Shown here piece after piece: positions 9,001-15,863 of a stretch of 21,112 bases of DNA (positions are counted from its first letter, which is position 1; each line of letters starts with the position of its first letter). The notes beneath the pieces were generated by a model. It worked only from the letters and a program-made list of their open reading frames with translations. It was not told where the DNA came from and did no database searches. Origin of the DNA: an uncultured Planctomycetaceae bacterium (GTDB lineage: Bacteria; Planctomycetota; Planctomycetia; Planctomycetales; Planctomycetaceae); contig CAIJTL010000805.1 of the NCBI GenBank assembly GCA_903823545.1, positions 1-21,112 on the forward strand, read 5' to 3'. The translations under genes and the position numbers were made by a program.

Positions 9001-12000
9001 CGTCAGTGCTGGCGGGCGGTTTGCGATCAACCCGACGACAGGAGTCGTCACCGTGGCCGATGGCACGCTGATCGACCGCGAGGCGGCCGCCTCGCACAAC
9101 ATCGTCGTGCGAGCTACCTCGGCCGACACGTCGTTCAGCACGCAGGGCTTCACGATCACCCTCAACTCAGTGAACGACAACAATCCGGTCATTGTGTCGA
9201 ACGGTGCTGGAGCCACGGCCGGGATCAACGTCCGCGAGAACTCAACCGCTGTGACGACCGTCATCGCCACCGATGCCGACCTGCCAGCTCAAACCGTGAC
9301 GTTCACGATCACCGGCGGCGCGGACGCGGCCAAGTTCACGATCAACGGCTCCACCGGCGAGTTGAGCTTCGTGACCGCGCCGAACTTTGAAGTCCCGACC
9401 GATGTTGGCGGCAATAACGTGTACGACGTGCAAGTCACCGCCAGCGACGAGGCCGGCCTGACGGACCAGCAGGCCATCGCCGTGACCGTCACCGACCTGC
9501 GCGTGGACATCGGCAATCAATCGTCGGGATCGACGACCGGTTCGAGCCTGACCCTCTCACACACAACGGATGGCGACAACCGCCTGATGATCGTGGCCGT
9601 GTCGATGGCAAACCCCAGCGGCGATGCGGTGGTCGGCATCACCTACAACGGCGACGCACTCACATTTGTCGGGATCGAGACGTATTACGAAGACTCGGAA
9701 AACGAAGCGCAGGTCGAACTGTGGCAACTCGTGGCCCCTGACCTCGGCACGCACAACGTCGTCATCGCGCTCAGCGGTGGCACGTCCTACGGAACCGCTG
9801 CCGGCGTGATGACCTTCACCGGTGTGGATCAGACCACTCCGCTGGGAGCCTTCGCTTCGGCGGGCGGCGATTCCGCAGACGCGACCGTCAACGTCACCTC
9901 GGGCGCGGACGAACTGGTGTTCGCGGCCATGATGGTTGAATACCCCGGGAACTACTCGCTCATGCCGGGAGCCGGTCAGACGGAACGGTGGGATTTGTAC
10001 ACAGGCAGTGCCAACGCTGGAGCCAGCACGGAAGCGGGTGCGGCCTCGGTCACGATGTCGTGGACGTTTGGGGCAAACAACCAGTGGGTGGTTGGCGGCG
10101 TGTCGATCAAGCCGACCGAGCCAACGAACGCCGCGCCGACGATCACCAGCAACGGTGGCGGCGACACGGTCAATCTCACTCTGGCGGAAAACGGGACCGC
10201 CGTGACGACCGTCACCGCCAGCGACTCCGATCTGCCGGCACAGTCGCTGACCTACGGCATTGCCGGCGGCGACGATGCCGCTCGGTTTACGATCAGCAGC
10301 ACGACCGGAGCCTTAACTTTCGTGACCGCTCCCGACCGTGAATCGGCGACCGACGCGGATGGCGACCACGTTTACGAAGTCACCGTCCAAGTCAGCGACG
10401 GATTCGGCGGCGGCGACTCGCAAGCGATCAACGTCACAATCACGGACATGGACGAGTTCAACACAACCGCGATCAGCGACACCGACGGTGCCGTCAACAC
10501 CGTGAACGAGAACTCGGCCAACGGCACGACCGTCGGCCTGACCGGTCTCTCGATCGATGCGGACGCGACGAACAACACGATCAGTTACAGCCTCGATGTC
10601 AACGCCGACGGGCGCTTCGCGATCGACGGCACGACCGGCGTCGTGACGGTCGCCGACGGCATGTTGTTGAATCGAGAAGCCGCCGCCTCGCATGGGATCA
10701 CCGTTCGAGCGACCTCGATCGACGGCAGCTTCAGCACGCAAGCTTTCACGATCAACGTCAACGACGTGGACGAATTCGATGTGGGCGCGATCAGCGACAC
10801 CAACGGCGCGGCCAATGCCGTCAACGAAAACGCCACCAACGGCGCGACCGTCGGCTTCACCGCCTCGGCCAGCGATGCCGACGCGACGACCAACACGGTC
10901 ACCTACTCGCTGACCGACAACGCGGGTGGACGGTTCGCGATCGACACCTCGACCGGTATCGTCACCGTCGCCGACGGCACGTTGTTGAATCGAGAAGCCG
11001 CCGCTTCGCACGACATCACCGTACGAGCCACCAGCGCCGACGGTTCGACGGCTGACAGAGTCTTCAACATCGCCGTGAACGACATTGATGAGTTTGATGT
11101 CACGGCCCCGATTGACACGAACGCGACGGCAAACGCGGTCAACGAGAACGCCGCCAACGGCACGGTCGTCGGCCTCACCGGCTTCGCCAGCGATGCGGAC
11201 GCGACGACGAACGGCGTGACGTACTCGCTGTTCGACAACGCGGGCGGACGCTTCGCCATCGACGCCACGACTGGCGTCGTCACGGTGGTTGACGGCTCGT
11301 TGCTGAATCGCGAGGCCGCCGCCTCACACGACATTACGATCCGAGCCACGAGCGCCGATGGTTCGACGGCTGACAGTGTTTTCACCGTTGGGGTGAACGA
11401 CGTCGATGAGTTCGAAGTCACGGCTCCGACCGACACCAACGCCGCAACGAATGCCGTCAACGAAAACGCGCCGAATGGCACGGCGGTTGGCATTACGGTC
11501 TCCGCCAACGACGCGGATGCCACGAACAATGCGATCTCGTACTCACTGGATGACAACGCTGCCGGACGGTTCGCCGTCCATCCCACCACCGGTGCGGTCA
11601 CGGTCGCGGACGGCACGCTGTTGGACTACGAGACTGCCACCAGTCACACGATCATCGTGCGAGCCACGAGCAGCGACGGCAGTTTCTCGACTCGTACATT
11701 CACCATCAACGTCGTTAACACCAACGACAACACTCCCACGGCGAGCAACGACAACTATAGCGTCAACGAAGAGGGGACGCTCAACGTCGCTGCTGCGGGG
11801 CTACTGACGAACGATTCCGATCTCGATGGCGACTCGCTGACAACGGCCTTAGTGTCCGGTCCATCGAATGGTTCGCTGGTGCTGAACTCGAACGGTTCGT
11901 TCGCGTACACACCGAACGCCAACTTCTTTGGAACCGACACGTTCACCTATAAAGCCACCGACGGCTCCACAAATTCCAACGCCGCCACTGTCGCCATCAC

Positions 12001-13336
12001 CGTTCACGAGATCAACGACAACCCCGTCGCCAACGACGAGGCCTACGACACCAACGAAGACAACGCCGTCAGCGGCAACGTCCTGAACAACGACACTGAT
12101 CCCGACAACAATGACGGACTGCTCGGCAACAATGACAACCTCATCGCCGTCCTCGACGCCGGACCCAGCCACGGTTCCTTAACGCTCAACTCCGACGGCA
12201 GCTTCAACTACACGCCCGACCGAGATTTTTTCGGTGTCGACAGTTTCGTCTATCACGCAGTTGATTCGGACGGGGATGTTAGTCAAGTTTCGACCGTCAC
12301 GATTAACGTTCATGAATTTAACGCTGCCCCGATCGCGACTAGCGATAGCGTGGCGATGGATCAAAACACGACTCTCACTGTTGCGGTTCCAGGTTTGTTG
12401 GAGAATGACTCCGACGTTGATGGCGACGTATTACAAGCTCAGCTAGTGGCAGGTCCGAAACATGGTGTCATCACGCTGTCTGCAGACGGCAGCTTTGCTT
12501 ATTCGCCAGATTCTGCCTTCTCTGGGACGGATTCATTCACTTATCAAACAACAGATGGCCGTCTGCGTTCGACGGTCACCACCGTAACAATCACCGTTCG
12601 AGCGATTGGAAGAGGAACGAATCCTGAAGAGCCAACGCCAACACGGCCTCCAATTATTCCGGTCGGCGACGAACCGCATCCCGTCGCTCCTCCGACGATA
12701 AGTCCACCGCCACAGGTTGGTCACGGTGGTGATCAGTCTCCGCAACTGATCCTTTTTCTGCCAACACCCCCGATTGCCTCCATTGTCAAAACGCCGTTGG
12801 TCATCGCTGACATCAACTCCGGACGCACGGGAACGTTTTGGTTCCAGCATAGCCAAGCAGATCAGGACTACTTGACGGCGACTGAAGAAATGGCCGCGCC
12901 AAGCGAGTTGGAAGTCTTGCTCACTCCCTCTCCAGTAATGCTGTTTCAAGTCGATTGGCAATGGAATAACCAAGACGATGGTCAGCAAAAAGACGACCAC
13001 TCACCGATGACTATCGAACAACTGGCGGTTGGTGCGACAGTGTCAGTCGTGTCGGCATTCTCGGTCGGCTACGCCCTGTGGACATTACGTGGGGGCTATT
13101 TGCTGACAAGTTTCCTGGCGTCACTTCCGGCTTGGCAAATGGTCAATCCTCTGCCTGTTCTTCAAAGCTTTGCCGCTGCGAAAGAAGACGATGACGAAGA
13201 GGATGGCGATAGTCATGATGGCAGTGAAAGCCGGAGTCTTTCGTCGTTGGTCAAAAGCCGGTCTCGCGAAGTTGCTGCGAAAATCAGAGCACTCAGTCGA
13301 TTAACCGTCCCAGAAATCATCGGGCAGACAGACTAG
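3044..13336 (+). CDS. Giant multidomain planctomycete surface protein (DUF4347, beta-helix, propeller, cadherin-like repeats)
   Basis: This single uninterrupted frame of about 3,430 residues probably encodes a cell-surface or secreted adhesin-like protein. Order by residue: basic N-terminus with LEERVLFSA at 30-38 (LEPR-XLL type); DUF4347 about 125-294; beta-helix with repeated NNTIGGTT and GNLIGT words about 296-742; Calx-beta-like about 745-859; seven WNG-type repeats about 866-1262; tandem small modules about 1340-1566; a cadherin-like domain to 1726; cadherin repeats about 1730-2152 and 2365-2896, separated by a roughly 200-residue lectin-like insert; three Ig/cadherin-like repeats with the NDSDLDGD pattern about 2898-3186; a proline-rich linker; a hydrophobic segment about 3326-3349; and an acidic then basic tail. 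A TTG at 3005 would add 13 residues, but the ATG at 3044 places the N-terminal motif where this class usually has it. No clear ribosome site precedes either. There is no classical signal peptide. Binding partner and ligand are unknown. Confidence 0.9.
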   Translation: MRRPSLFWPWNRREAVSQPVRRRVLQLAELEERVLFSAAPASGIDVLPTPDADAGHAHQGADAHAFGIDPGVFPLIVADLQHQSDAVSQSSVEESHQTSLQDDDDAPLNLIEAVTLLPTEDIKHELFFVDAEIEHYSQLLDALRELNDPTRELAIVVLSPDQDGIQQISTALARYRDLDAVHVLGHGTNGAMKLGATWLSTGNLDAYAGSIAQWQSALSSQADLLLYGCDLAADAKGQSLIEALQHLTGADVAASNDDTGSGRLGGDWDLEFRLGALETRVLGDGNVANWSGSLAAFTVTNTNDSGAGSLRQAITDANALPGLDTITFNISGAGPHTINVASALPTITGAVLIDGWSEPGFSDTPVIVLDGNDLAADGLVLSSTADGSTIRGLVIRDFDGDGIEIQAGSNNNVIVDNYIGHLTHTGADAGIAEANSLNGIHVLGANNTIGGTTSGAGNVLSGNNDSGITITGAAATGNVVQGNLIGTNAAGTAVIANGVDGILIDFNAANNTIGGTTAAARNIISGNVDDGIELDNGATGNIVRGNLIGTDITGTIDLGNQSDGVLVNSSTTNNQIGGTVAGAGNTIAFNDGIGVDLISGAGTGNSVLGNSIHSNGVLGIDLAGDGVTANDVGDGDTGENNLQNFPTLTSARTDDFGSVSVSGTLNSTASATFRVEFFASSAADASGHGEGERYLGFATVTTNSSGDASFSQTLAVSLAAGEVITATATNSTTDDTSEFSASIGVHGIVVSPTSGLVTTEAGTTASFSVVLNIAPTANVTINLSSSDTTEGTASASSLTFTTANWNVAQIVTVTGVNDSVNDGDMAFTILTAAASSTDAGYNGRNAADVSATNSDNDPASSTATAIWKQSGLNTPQYNEWDGVSFGVEGNSASVGEWRIIDGAEAPTRDEKILVGIDSSGVISGEFWNGTTWAALPFTLDTVSSSTNHSFDVVYESTSGDAVLVWNNGAGGSSPISYRVWNGTSWSAEQNISTPASGDARQLQLAADPNSDEMILAVSNDGKQEYALVWNGSSWASSQVLDSGSGGDDHTSVFVAYESQSGEAVAVYDTGSGSTLNYRTWNGTTWSGQASLAAPSGVGAAPKWTTLATDLTSDRIALGALTASNEVWLSVWDGSAWGDQTIATTASATKDALNMAVAFESASGDLLAAYGEANNSVRYQTWTSGGGWSGELVGPNIGGTPSAMTLSANLGGNQIVLSVMETNSDIHFVHWNGSAWGGDNQLESNSGESLNQPFLFLFDDGASFDATGNSLWLSTTGDKTNPGLPAVNSIYDGGALRFSDPNLDLEPGTTSGTFSHLFNLDEFATDGNVELDALHYVSRFITIGSGLNTLDLQTGDVLLSTRDDETLSGLAVLDDEVILYRPTKLGDYSSGTFSVVLDNFGTIHGGNDTWSLALVEQNTTVGDVTLMAGSFLFSQDGGSEDNDIRLFTPTGVGVGGTAGAVSVLIEGDQINTDKKVYGLELVEATTTLGGVTLNAGTILMTLDADDSSTGSNSIATKKEDVFFLTVTQTTLGSGTAVANATLLMQGNDVGLDSGEEALDALALFTSNQPPTISNLSGDSLAYSEGAGAVVIEQGTNATVTDVDSANLDTGTLTVSLAAGSDSAEDVLAIRNQGSGAGQISVSGSNVTFGGTTIGSFSGGSGGTNLVVTFNSNATAAATQALIRNVTFQDTDTDNPTAGARTVRFVLTDGDGGSSGNHDATVTVSGLNDVPVITSNGSGATASITLAENTTAVTTVTSTDVDGGTPSYSLFGGADAACFAIDSSTGVLTFSTTPNYESPADSGSDNIYDVIVRVIDGAGGTDDQAIAVTVTDVDEFNVGTITDSNGSANAVNENAATGATVGLTASASDADGTNNTITYSLDVSAGGRFGIDSSTGVVTVADGTLLNREAAASHGITVRATSTDGSSSTQAFTIAVNDVDEFDVGTISDTNATANAVNENAANGTTVGITASASDTDATTNASTYSLDVSAGGRFAINPTTGVVTVADGTLIDREAAASHNIVVRATSADTSFSTQGFTITLNSVNDNNPVIVSNGAGATAGINVRENSTAVTTVIATDADLPAQTVTFTITGGADAAKFTINGSTGELSFVTAPNFEVPTDVGGNNVYDVQVTASDEAGLTDQQAIAVTVTDLRVDIGNQSSGSTTGSSLTLSHTTDGDNRLMIVAVSMANPSGDAVVGITYNGDALTFVGIETYYEDSENEAQVELWQLVAPDLGTHNVVIALSGGTSYGTAAGVMTFTGVDQTTPLGAFASAGGDSADATVNVTSGADELVFAAMMVEYPGNYSLMPGAGQTERWDLYTGSANAGASTEAGAASVTMSWTFGANNQWVVGGVSIKPTEPTNAAPTITSNGGGDTVNLTLAENGTAVTTVTASDSDLPAQSLTYGIAGGDDAARFTISSTTGALTFVTAPDRESATDADGDHVYEVTVQVSDGFGGGDSQAINVTITDMDEFNTTAISDTDGAVNTVNENSANGTTVGLTGLSIDADATNNTISYSLDVNADGRFAIDGTTGVVTVADGMLLNREAAASHGITVRATSIDGSFSTQAFTINVNDVDEFDVGAISDTNGAANAVNENATNGATVGFTASASDADATTNTVTYSLTDNAGGRFAIDTSTGIVTVADGTLLNREAAASHDITVRATSADGSTADRVFNIAVNDIDEFDVTAPIDTNATANAVNENAANGTVVGLTGFASDADATTNGVTYSLFDNAGGRFAIDATTGVVTVVDGSLLNREAAASHDITIRATSADGSTADSVFTVGVNDVDEFEVTAPTDTNAATNAVNENAPNGTAVGITVSANDADATNNAISYSLDDNAAGRFAVHPTTGAVTVADGTLLDYETATSHTIIVRATSSDGSFSTRTFTINVVNTNDNTPTASNDNYSVNEEGTLNVAAAGLLTNDSDLDGDSLTTALVSGPSNGSLVLNSNGSFAYTPNANFFGTDTFTYKATDGSTNSNAATVAITVHEINDNPVANDEAYDTNEDNAVSGNVLNNDTDPDNNDGLLGNNDNLIAVLDAGPSHGSLTLNSDGSFNYTPDRDFFGVDSFVYHAVDSDGDVSQVSTVTINVHEFNAAPIATSDSVAMDQNTTLTVAVPGLLENDSDVDGDVLQAQLVAGPKHGVITLSADGSFAYSPDSAFSGTDSFTYQTTDGRLRSTVTTVTITVRAIGRGTNPEEPTPTRPPIIPVGDEPHPVAPPTISPPPQVGHGGDQSPQLILFLPTPPIASIVKTPLVIADINSGRTGTFWFQHSQADQDYLTATEEMAAPSELEVLLTPSPVMLFQVDWQWNNQDDGQQKDDHSPMTIEQLAVGATVSVVSAFSVGYALWTLRGGYLLTSFLASLPAWQMVNPLPVLQSFAAAKEDDDEEDGDSHDGSESRSLSSLVKSRSREVAAKIRALSRLTVPEIIGQTD
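5822..6751 (+). repeat. Seven WNG-type repeats, probable beta-propeller
   Basis: Inside the giant gene a W-N/D-G-(S/T)-x-W word occurs seven times. The first tryptophan codons are at 5822, 5981, 6128, 6281, 6434, 6584 and 6731. Spacing is 53, 49, 51, 51, 50 and 49 residues; the sixth copy is altered to WTSGGGW. Between copies a pattern like VAYES-SGEAVAVY recurs. Seven evenly spaced units of about 50 residues suit a seven-bladed propeller. The fold is inferred, not demonstrated. Confidence 0.7.
7031..7735 (+). repeat. Tandem modules with an aGtiLls core
   Basis: Four related segments occur in the giant gene. Their cores read TGDVLLSTRDD, MAGSFLFSQDG, NAGTILMTLDAD and ANATLLMQGND, with the aligned Gly/Ala codon at 7103, 7325, 7526 and 7658. 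Before each core is a LDAL/LALVE/LELVE/FLTVT strand and a TT-x-G pair. The last copy is shortened. I do not recognise a named family. Confidence 0.5.
8221..11730 (+). repeat. Cadherin-type repeats (about nine) with one insert
   Basis: Repeats of about 100-110 residues start near 8221, 8548, 8863, 9181, 10130, 10462, 10777, 11095 and 11407. Most contain a NAVNENAANGTTVG-like opening, a SLDVSAGGRFAID centre, a GVVTVADGTLLNREAA stretch and a VNDVDEF-like end. The acidic positions match calcium-binding sites of bacterial cadherin repeats. Between about 9500 and 10120 lies a different domain of about 200 residues, probably a beta-sandwich. The repeats are similar at DNA level too, with identical stretches of 41 bases. 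Confidence 0.85.
11735..12600 (+). repeat. Three tandem bacterial Ig/cadherin-like repeats
   Basis: Three copies of about 95 residues each carry an N-D-(S/T)-D-x-D/N pattern, then GPSNGSLVLNSNGSFAYTP or a close variant, then F-x-G-T/V-D-S/T-F-x-Y and a VAITVHE-like end. This is the pattern of the Cadherin_5/Big_9/VCBS-like group, which commonly forms stalks of large bacterial adhesins. Acidic residues suggest calcium-dependent rigidity. Confidence 0.8.
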
Positions 13337-13338
13337 CC

Positions 13339-15792
13339 ATGCGAATGATAAGTACGACAACTCGAATCGCTGTTGGACTCGCGTCGATTACGTTGAGCGC
13401 CGTTCTGACTGCTGGTCTGTTGGGGTTGATCCCTGATGGGAGTCGCGCGGTTATGGAAGGTCGCAGCCGACTTTGCGAAACCATGGCGATCAGTTTCACA
13501 TTGTTGACGAATCCTGGTGATTACGAGCGAATTCGAGTTGGCTTAGAAGCAGTCGTTGATCGCGATCCAGATCTCCATACAGCAGCGGTGCGGCGCGAAG
13601 GCGGCGAACTGTTGGCTCGTGCCGGAAACCACGAGGAAATGTGGAACAACCCTGCGACGAAAGATCTCCTCGGAGCTCAGATGTTCGTGCCGATTATGGT
13701 TGGAGGCGAACCGTGGGGATCGCTCGAATTCTGTTTTGAGCCGATTCAACGCACCGGTTGGTTGAGTCTTTGGAAGTCTTCCGAGTTTCGCTTGCCGCTA
13801 TTCATGACCATTTCGAGTTGGCTTGGATCGCTGTTTTACCTAAGGCGAGTTTTGCGGCATCTCGATCCATCGAAGGTGGTTCCCGGTCGAGTTCGACAGG
13901 CGCTCGACACGCTCACGGAAGGCTTATTGTTGTTAGACAACAGCGAGCGGATTGTTCTCGCCAATCGCGCGTTTACCGAGAACTCCGGCGTTACTGAAAA
14001 GCAGCTTCTTGGCCGTAAGGCTTCATCATTGTCTTGGCGAGCAGCTCGGGGTGAGGAGTTGGCTCAAGACTTGCCGTGGCAAAAAGTGCTGCGCGGTGAA
14101 GAGGCTGATTCCGGGATGATGTTGCGATTCAAATCAAAGAGCGATGAGACGCGAACATTCATGGTGAATTCCGCGCCGATTCTCGATGACTATGGTCGTG
14201 CTCAAGGTGCGCTCACCAGTTTTGGTGATGTCACCGCTCTGGTAAAGAAGAAGACTGAATTGGCTTCGACGTTGAGCAAGTTGCAACATTCCGCAGAAGA
14301 AATCCGTCGTCAGAACCAAGAACTCGAACGCCTTGCGACCGAAGACCCGCTGACAGGTTGCTTGAACCGCCGGTCATTTTTTGAAAGCTTTGAAACTTTG
14401 TGGGGGGCTTCGATTCAAAACGGTCAGCCACTGAGCTGTGTGATGGCCGATATCGACTTCTTTAAGTCGATCAACGATCGCTTTGGACACAGCATGGGCG
14501 ACGAAGTCTTACGGACTTTCGCGGCGACGCTGAGGGGTGCGGCTCGCGAAACGGATTTGGTTTGTCGATACGGAGGCGAAGAGTTTTGCGTGTTGATGCC
14601 TGACACCGATATTCAAGCCGCTGAGCAAGCGGCCGAGCGTCTTCGATTAGCAATCGCGGAACTGAAGCTTCCGCAATTGTCAGTAACTGCGAGCTTCGGT
14701 GTTTCATCACGATCATTGTTGGCAAGTAATCCTCAAGAATTGTTGGACCAGGCGGACAAGTGCCTTTACGTGGCGAAACAAAATGGACGTAACTGTGTGA
14801 TCCGATTTGATCGTGTTCCGAGTGATGCGATCAGCAAGTCATCGAAGCCTTCGCACGCCCGGACGAGTCATGAAAAACCGACGGTCGTCCATCAGCCGAT
14901 CCCGTTTCATGCGGTGATCGCGTTGATGTCTGCTCTCGCATATCGCGACCTAACGACGGCGGAACATAGTCGCCGAGTGGCTGATTTGTGCGTGTTAATC
15001 GGCGAAGGCTTGATGTCACCGAGCCAATGTTATTTGTTAGAAATTGCTGCATTGCTGCATGACATTGGCAAGATCGGTGTTCCTGACAGCATTCTGCTGA
15101 AGAGTGGCCCACTCACTTCCGACGAACGAGACATGATGCGGACTCATCAGCACAACGGTGTGGCCTTGGTGCGAGCGTCGTTCAAATCACCGGAACTCTG
15201 TGCGATCTTGGAGTGCCGCGCGCTGCCACCTGATGCAACGGTGACTGATCCGCTGACTGGCCAGAAAGTGCAAACTCCGATCGGTGCTCGAATCCTGGCG
15301 ATTGCGGACTCGTTCGATGCGATGGTCTCGTTTCGTCCATATCGCAAATCGCTGTCGCATGACGAGGCGTTCGCCGAGTTGCGACGTTGTGCTGGTTTGC
15401 AATTTGATTCTGAATTGGTCGAACGCTTCATTGCCCGCTCTGGAGCGAAGGCGAGTTCAAAGACAGAGGCATCATCTGCATCAAAAGAGACTGCGTTGTC
15501 GATCGGCGTTCACGTCGAACGCCTCGTCAGTGCGCTCAACCGACAAGATTTTGAAACGCTCAAGGAACTGGCGAGCCACATGCAGCTCGTCGCCGCGAAA
15601 CAAGGTGCCAATGAAATCGCTCTTCAAGCTGCCGACTTGCAGTCGACTCTCAACTCTGACGAGGCGGACCTGATGGCGATCCTTCACGAAACCGATTCGC
15701 TGCTGAAGCTCTGTCGTGAAAGCCAGCAATCCTATTTCGACGACCTTCGCCCTACGCCCACAGAAATGCCTCGCAAATCCGCGACCATGTGA
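13339..15792 (+). CDS. Membrane sensor with PAS, GGDEF and degenerate HD-GYP domains
   Basis: This 817-residue cyclic-di-GMP signalling protein has a first transmembrane helix at about 9-31, a periplasmic sensor region to about 150 and a second helix at about 153-168. A PAS domain follows at about 185-300, then a coiled coil (305-335) and a GGDEF domain (335-490). The active site is GGEEF (412-416), with an intact inhibitory RxxD (403-406) five residues before it, so it probably makes c-di-GMP under product control. The HD-GYP-like domain (522-700) keeps H543, HDIGK (574-578) and H603 but lacks the HH and GYP motif expected near 625-640. The last 90 residues form an HPt-like helical tail without the canonical histidine. 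The ATG lies 2 bases after the giant gene's stop, suggesting translational coupling. Phosphodiesterase activity is doubtful. Confidence 0.9.
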   Translation: MRMISTTTRIAVGLASITLSAVLTAGLLGLIPDGSRAVMEGRSRLCETMAISFTLLTNPGDYERIRVGLEAVVDRDPDLHTAAVRREGGELLARAGNHEEMWNNPATKDLLGAQMFVPIMVGGEPWGSLEFCFEPIQRTGWLSLWKSSEFRLPLFMTISSWLGSLFYLRRVLRHLDPSKVVPGRVRQALDTLTEGLLLLDNSERIVLANRAFTENSGVTEKQLLGRKASSLSWRAARGEELAQDLPWQKVLRGEEADSGMMLRFKSKSDETRTFMVNSAPILDDYGRAQGALTSFGDVTALVKKKTELASTLSKLQHSAEEIRRQNQELERLATEDPLTGCLNRRSFFESFETLWGASIQNGQPLSCVMADIDFFKSINDRFGHSMGDEVLRTFAATLRGAARETDLVCRYGGEEFCVLMPDTDIQAAEQAAERLRLAIAELKLPQLSVTASFGVSSRSLLASNPQELLDQADKCLYVAKQNGRNCVIRFDRVPSDAISKSSKPSHARTSHEKPTVVHQPIPFHAVIALMSALAYRDLTTAEHSRRVADLCVLIGEGLMSPSQCYLLEIAALLHDIGKIGVPDSILLKSGPLTSDERDMMRTHQHNGVALVRASFKSPELCAILECRALPPDATVTDPLTGQKVQTPIGARILAIADSFDAMVSFRPYRKSLSHDEAFAELRRCAGLQFDSELVERFIARSGAKASSKTEASSASKETALSIGVHVERLVSALNRQDFETLKELASHMQLVAAKQGANEIALQAADLQSTLNSDEADLMAILHETDSLLKLCRESQQSYFDDLRPTPTEMPRKSATM

Positions 15793-15821
15793 TCAAGCCG
15801 CAACCAAAATACTTCGTAACT

Positions 15822-15837
15822 GAATTCGCAAGAATTC
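15822..15837. terminator. Small hairpin between convergent genes
   Basis: GAATTC (15822-15827), loop GCAA, GAATTC (15832-15837). The loop is of the stable GNRA class in RNA. It sits in the 71-base gap between two convergent genes, where a bidirectional terminator is expected. The stem is only 6 bp and no T-run follows, so the role is uncertain. Confidence 0.3.
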
Positions 15838-15863
15838 TGCCGCTTGTGTCGCTGATGTTCGAG

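Noticed and set aside
8221..11730. CRISPR-like or tandem DNA repeat array
   Set aside because: The periodicity is about 310-330 bases, in frame, and encodes cadherin-type protein repeats; there are no short identical repeats with unique spacers.
13339..15792. Fully functional dual diguanylate cyclase and c-di-GMP phosphodiesterase
   Set aside because: The GGDEF half is intact, but the HD-GYP half lacks the HH and GYP residues, so dual activity should not be assumed.
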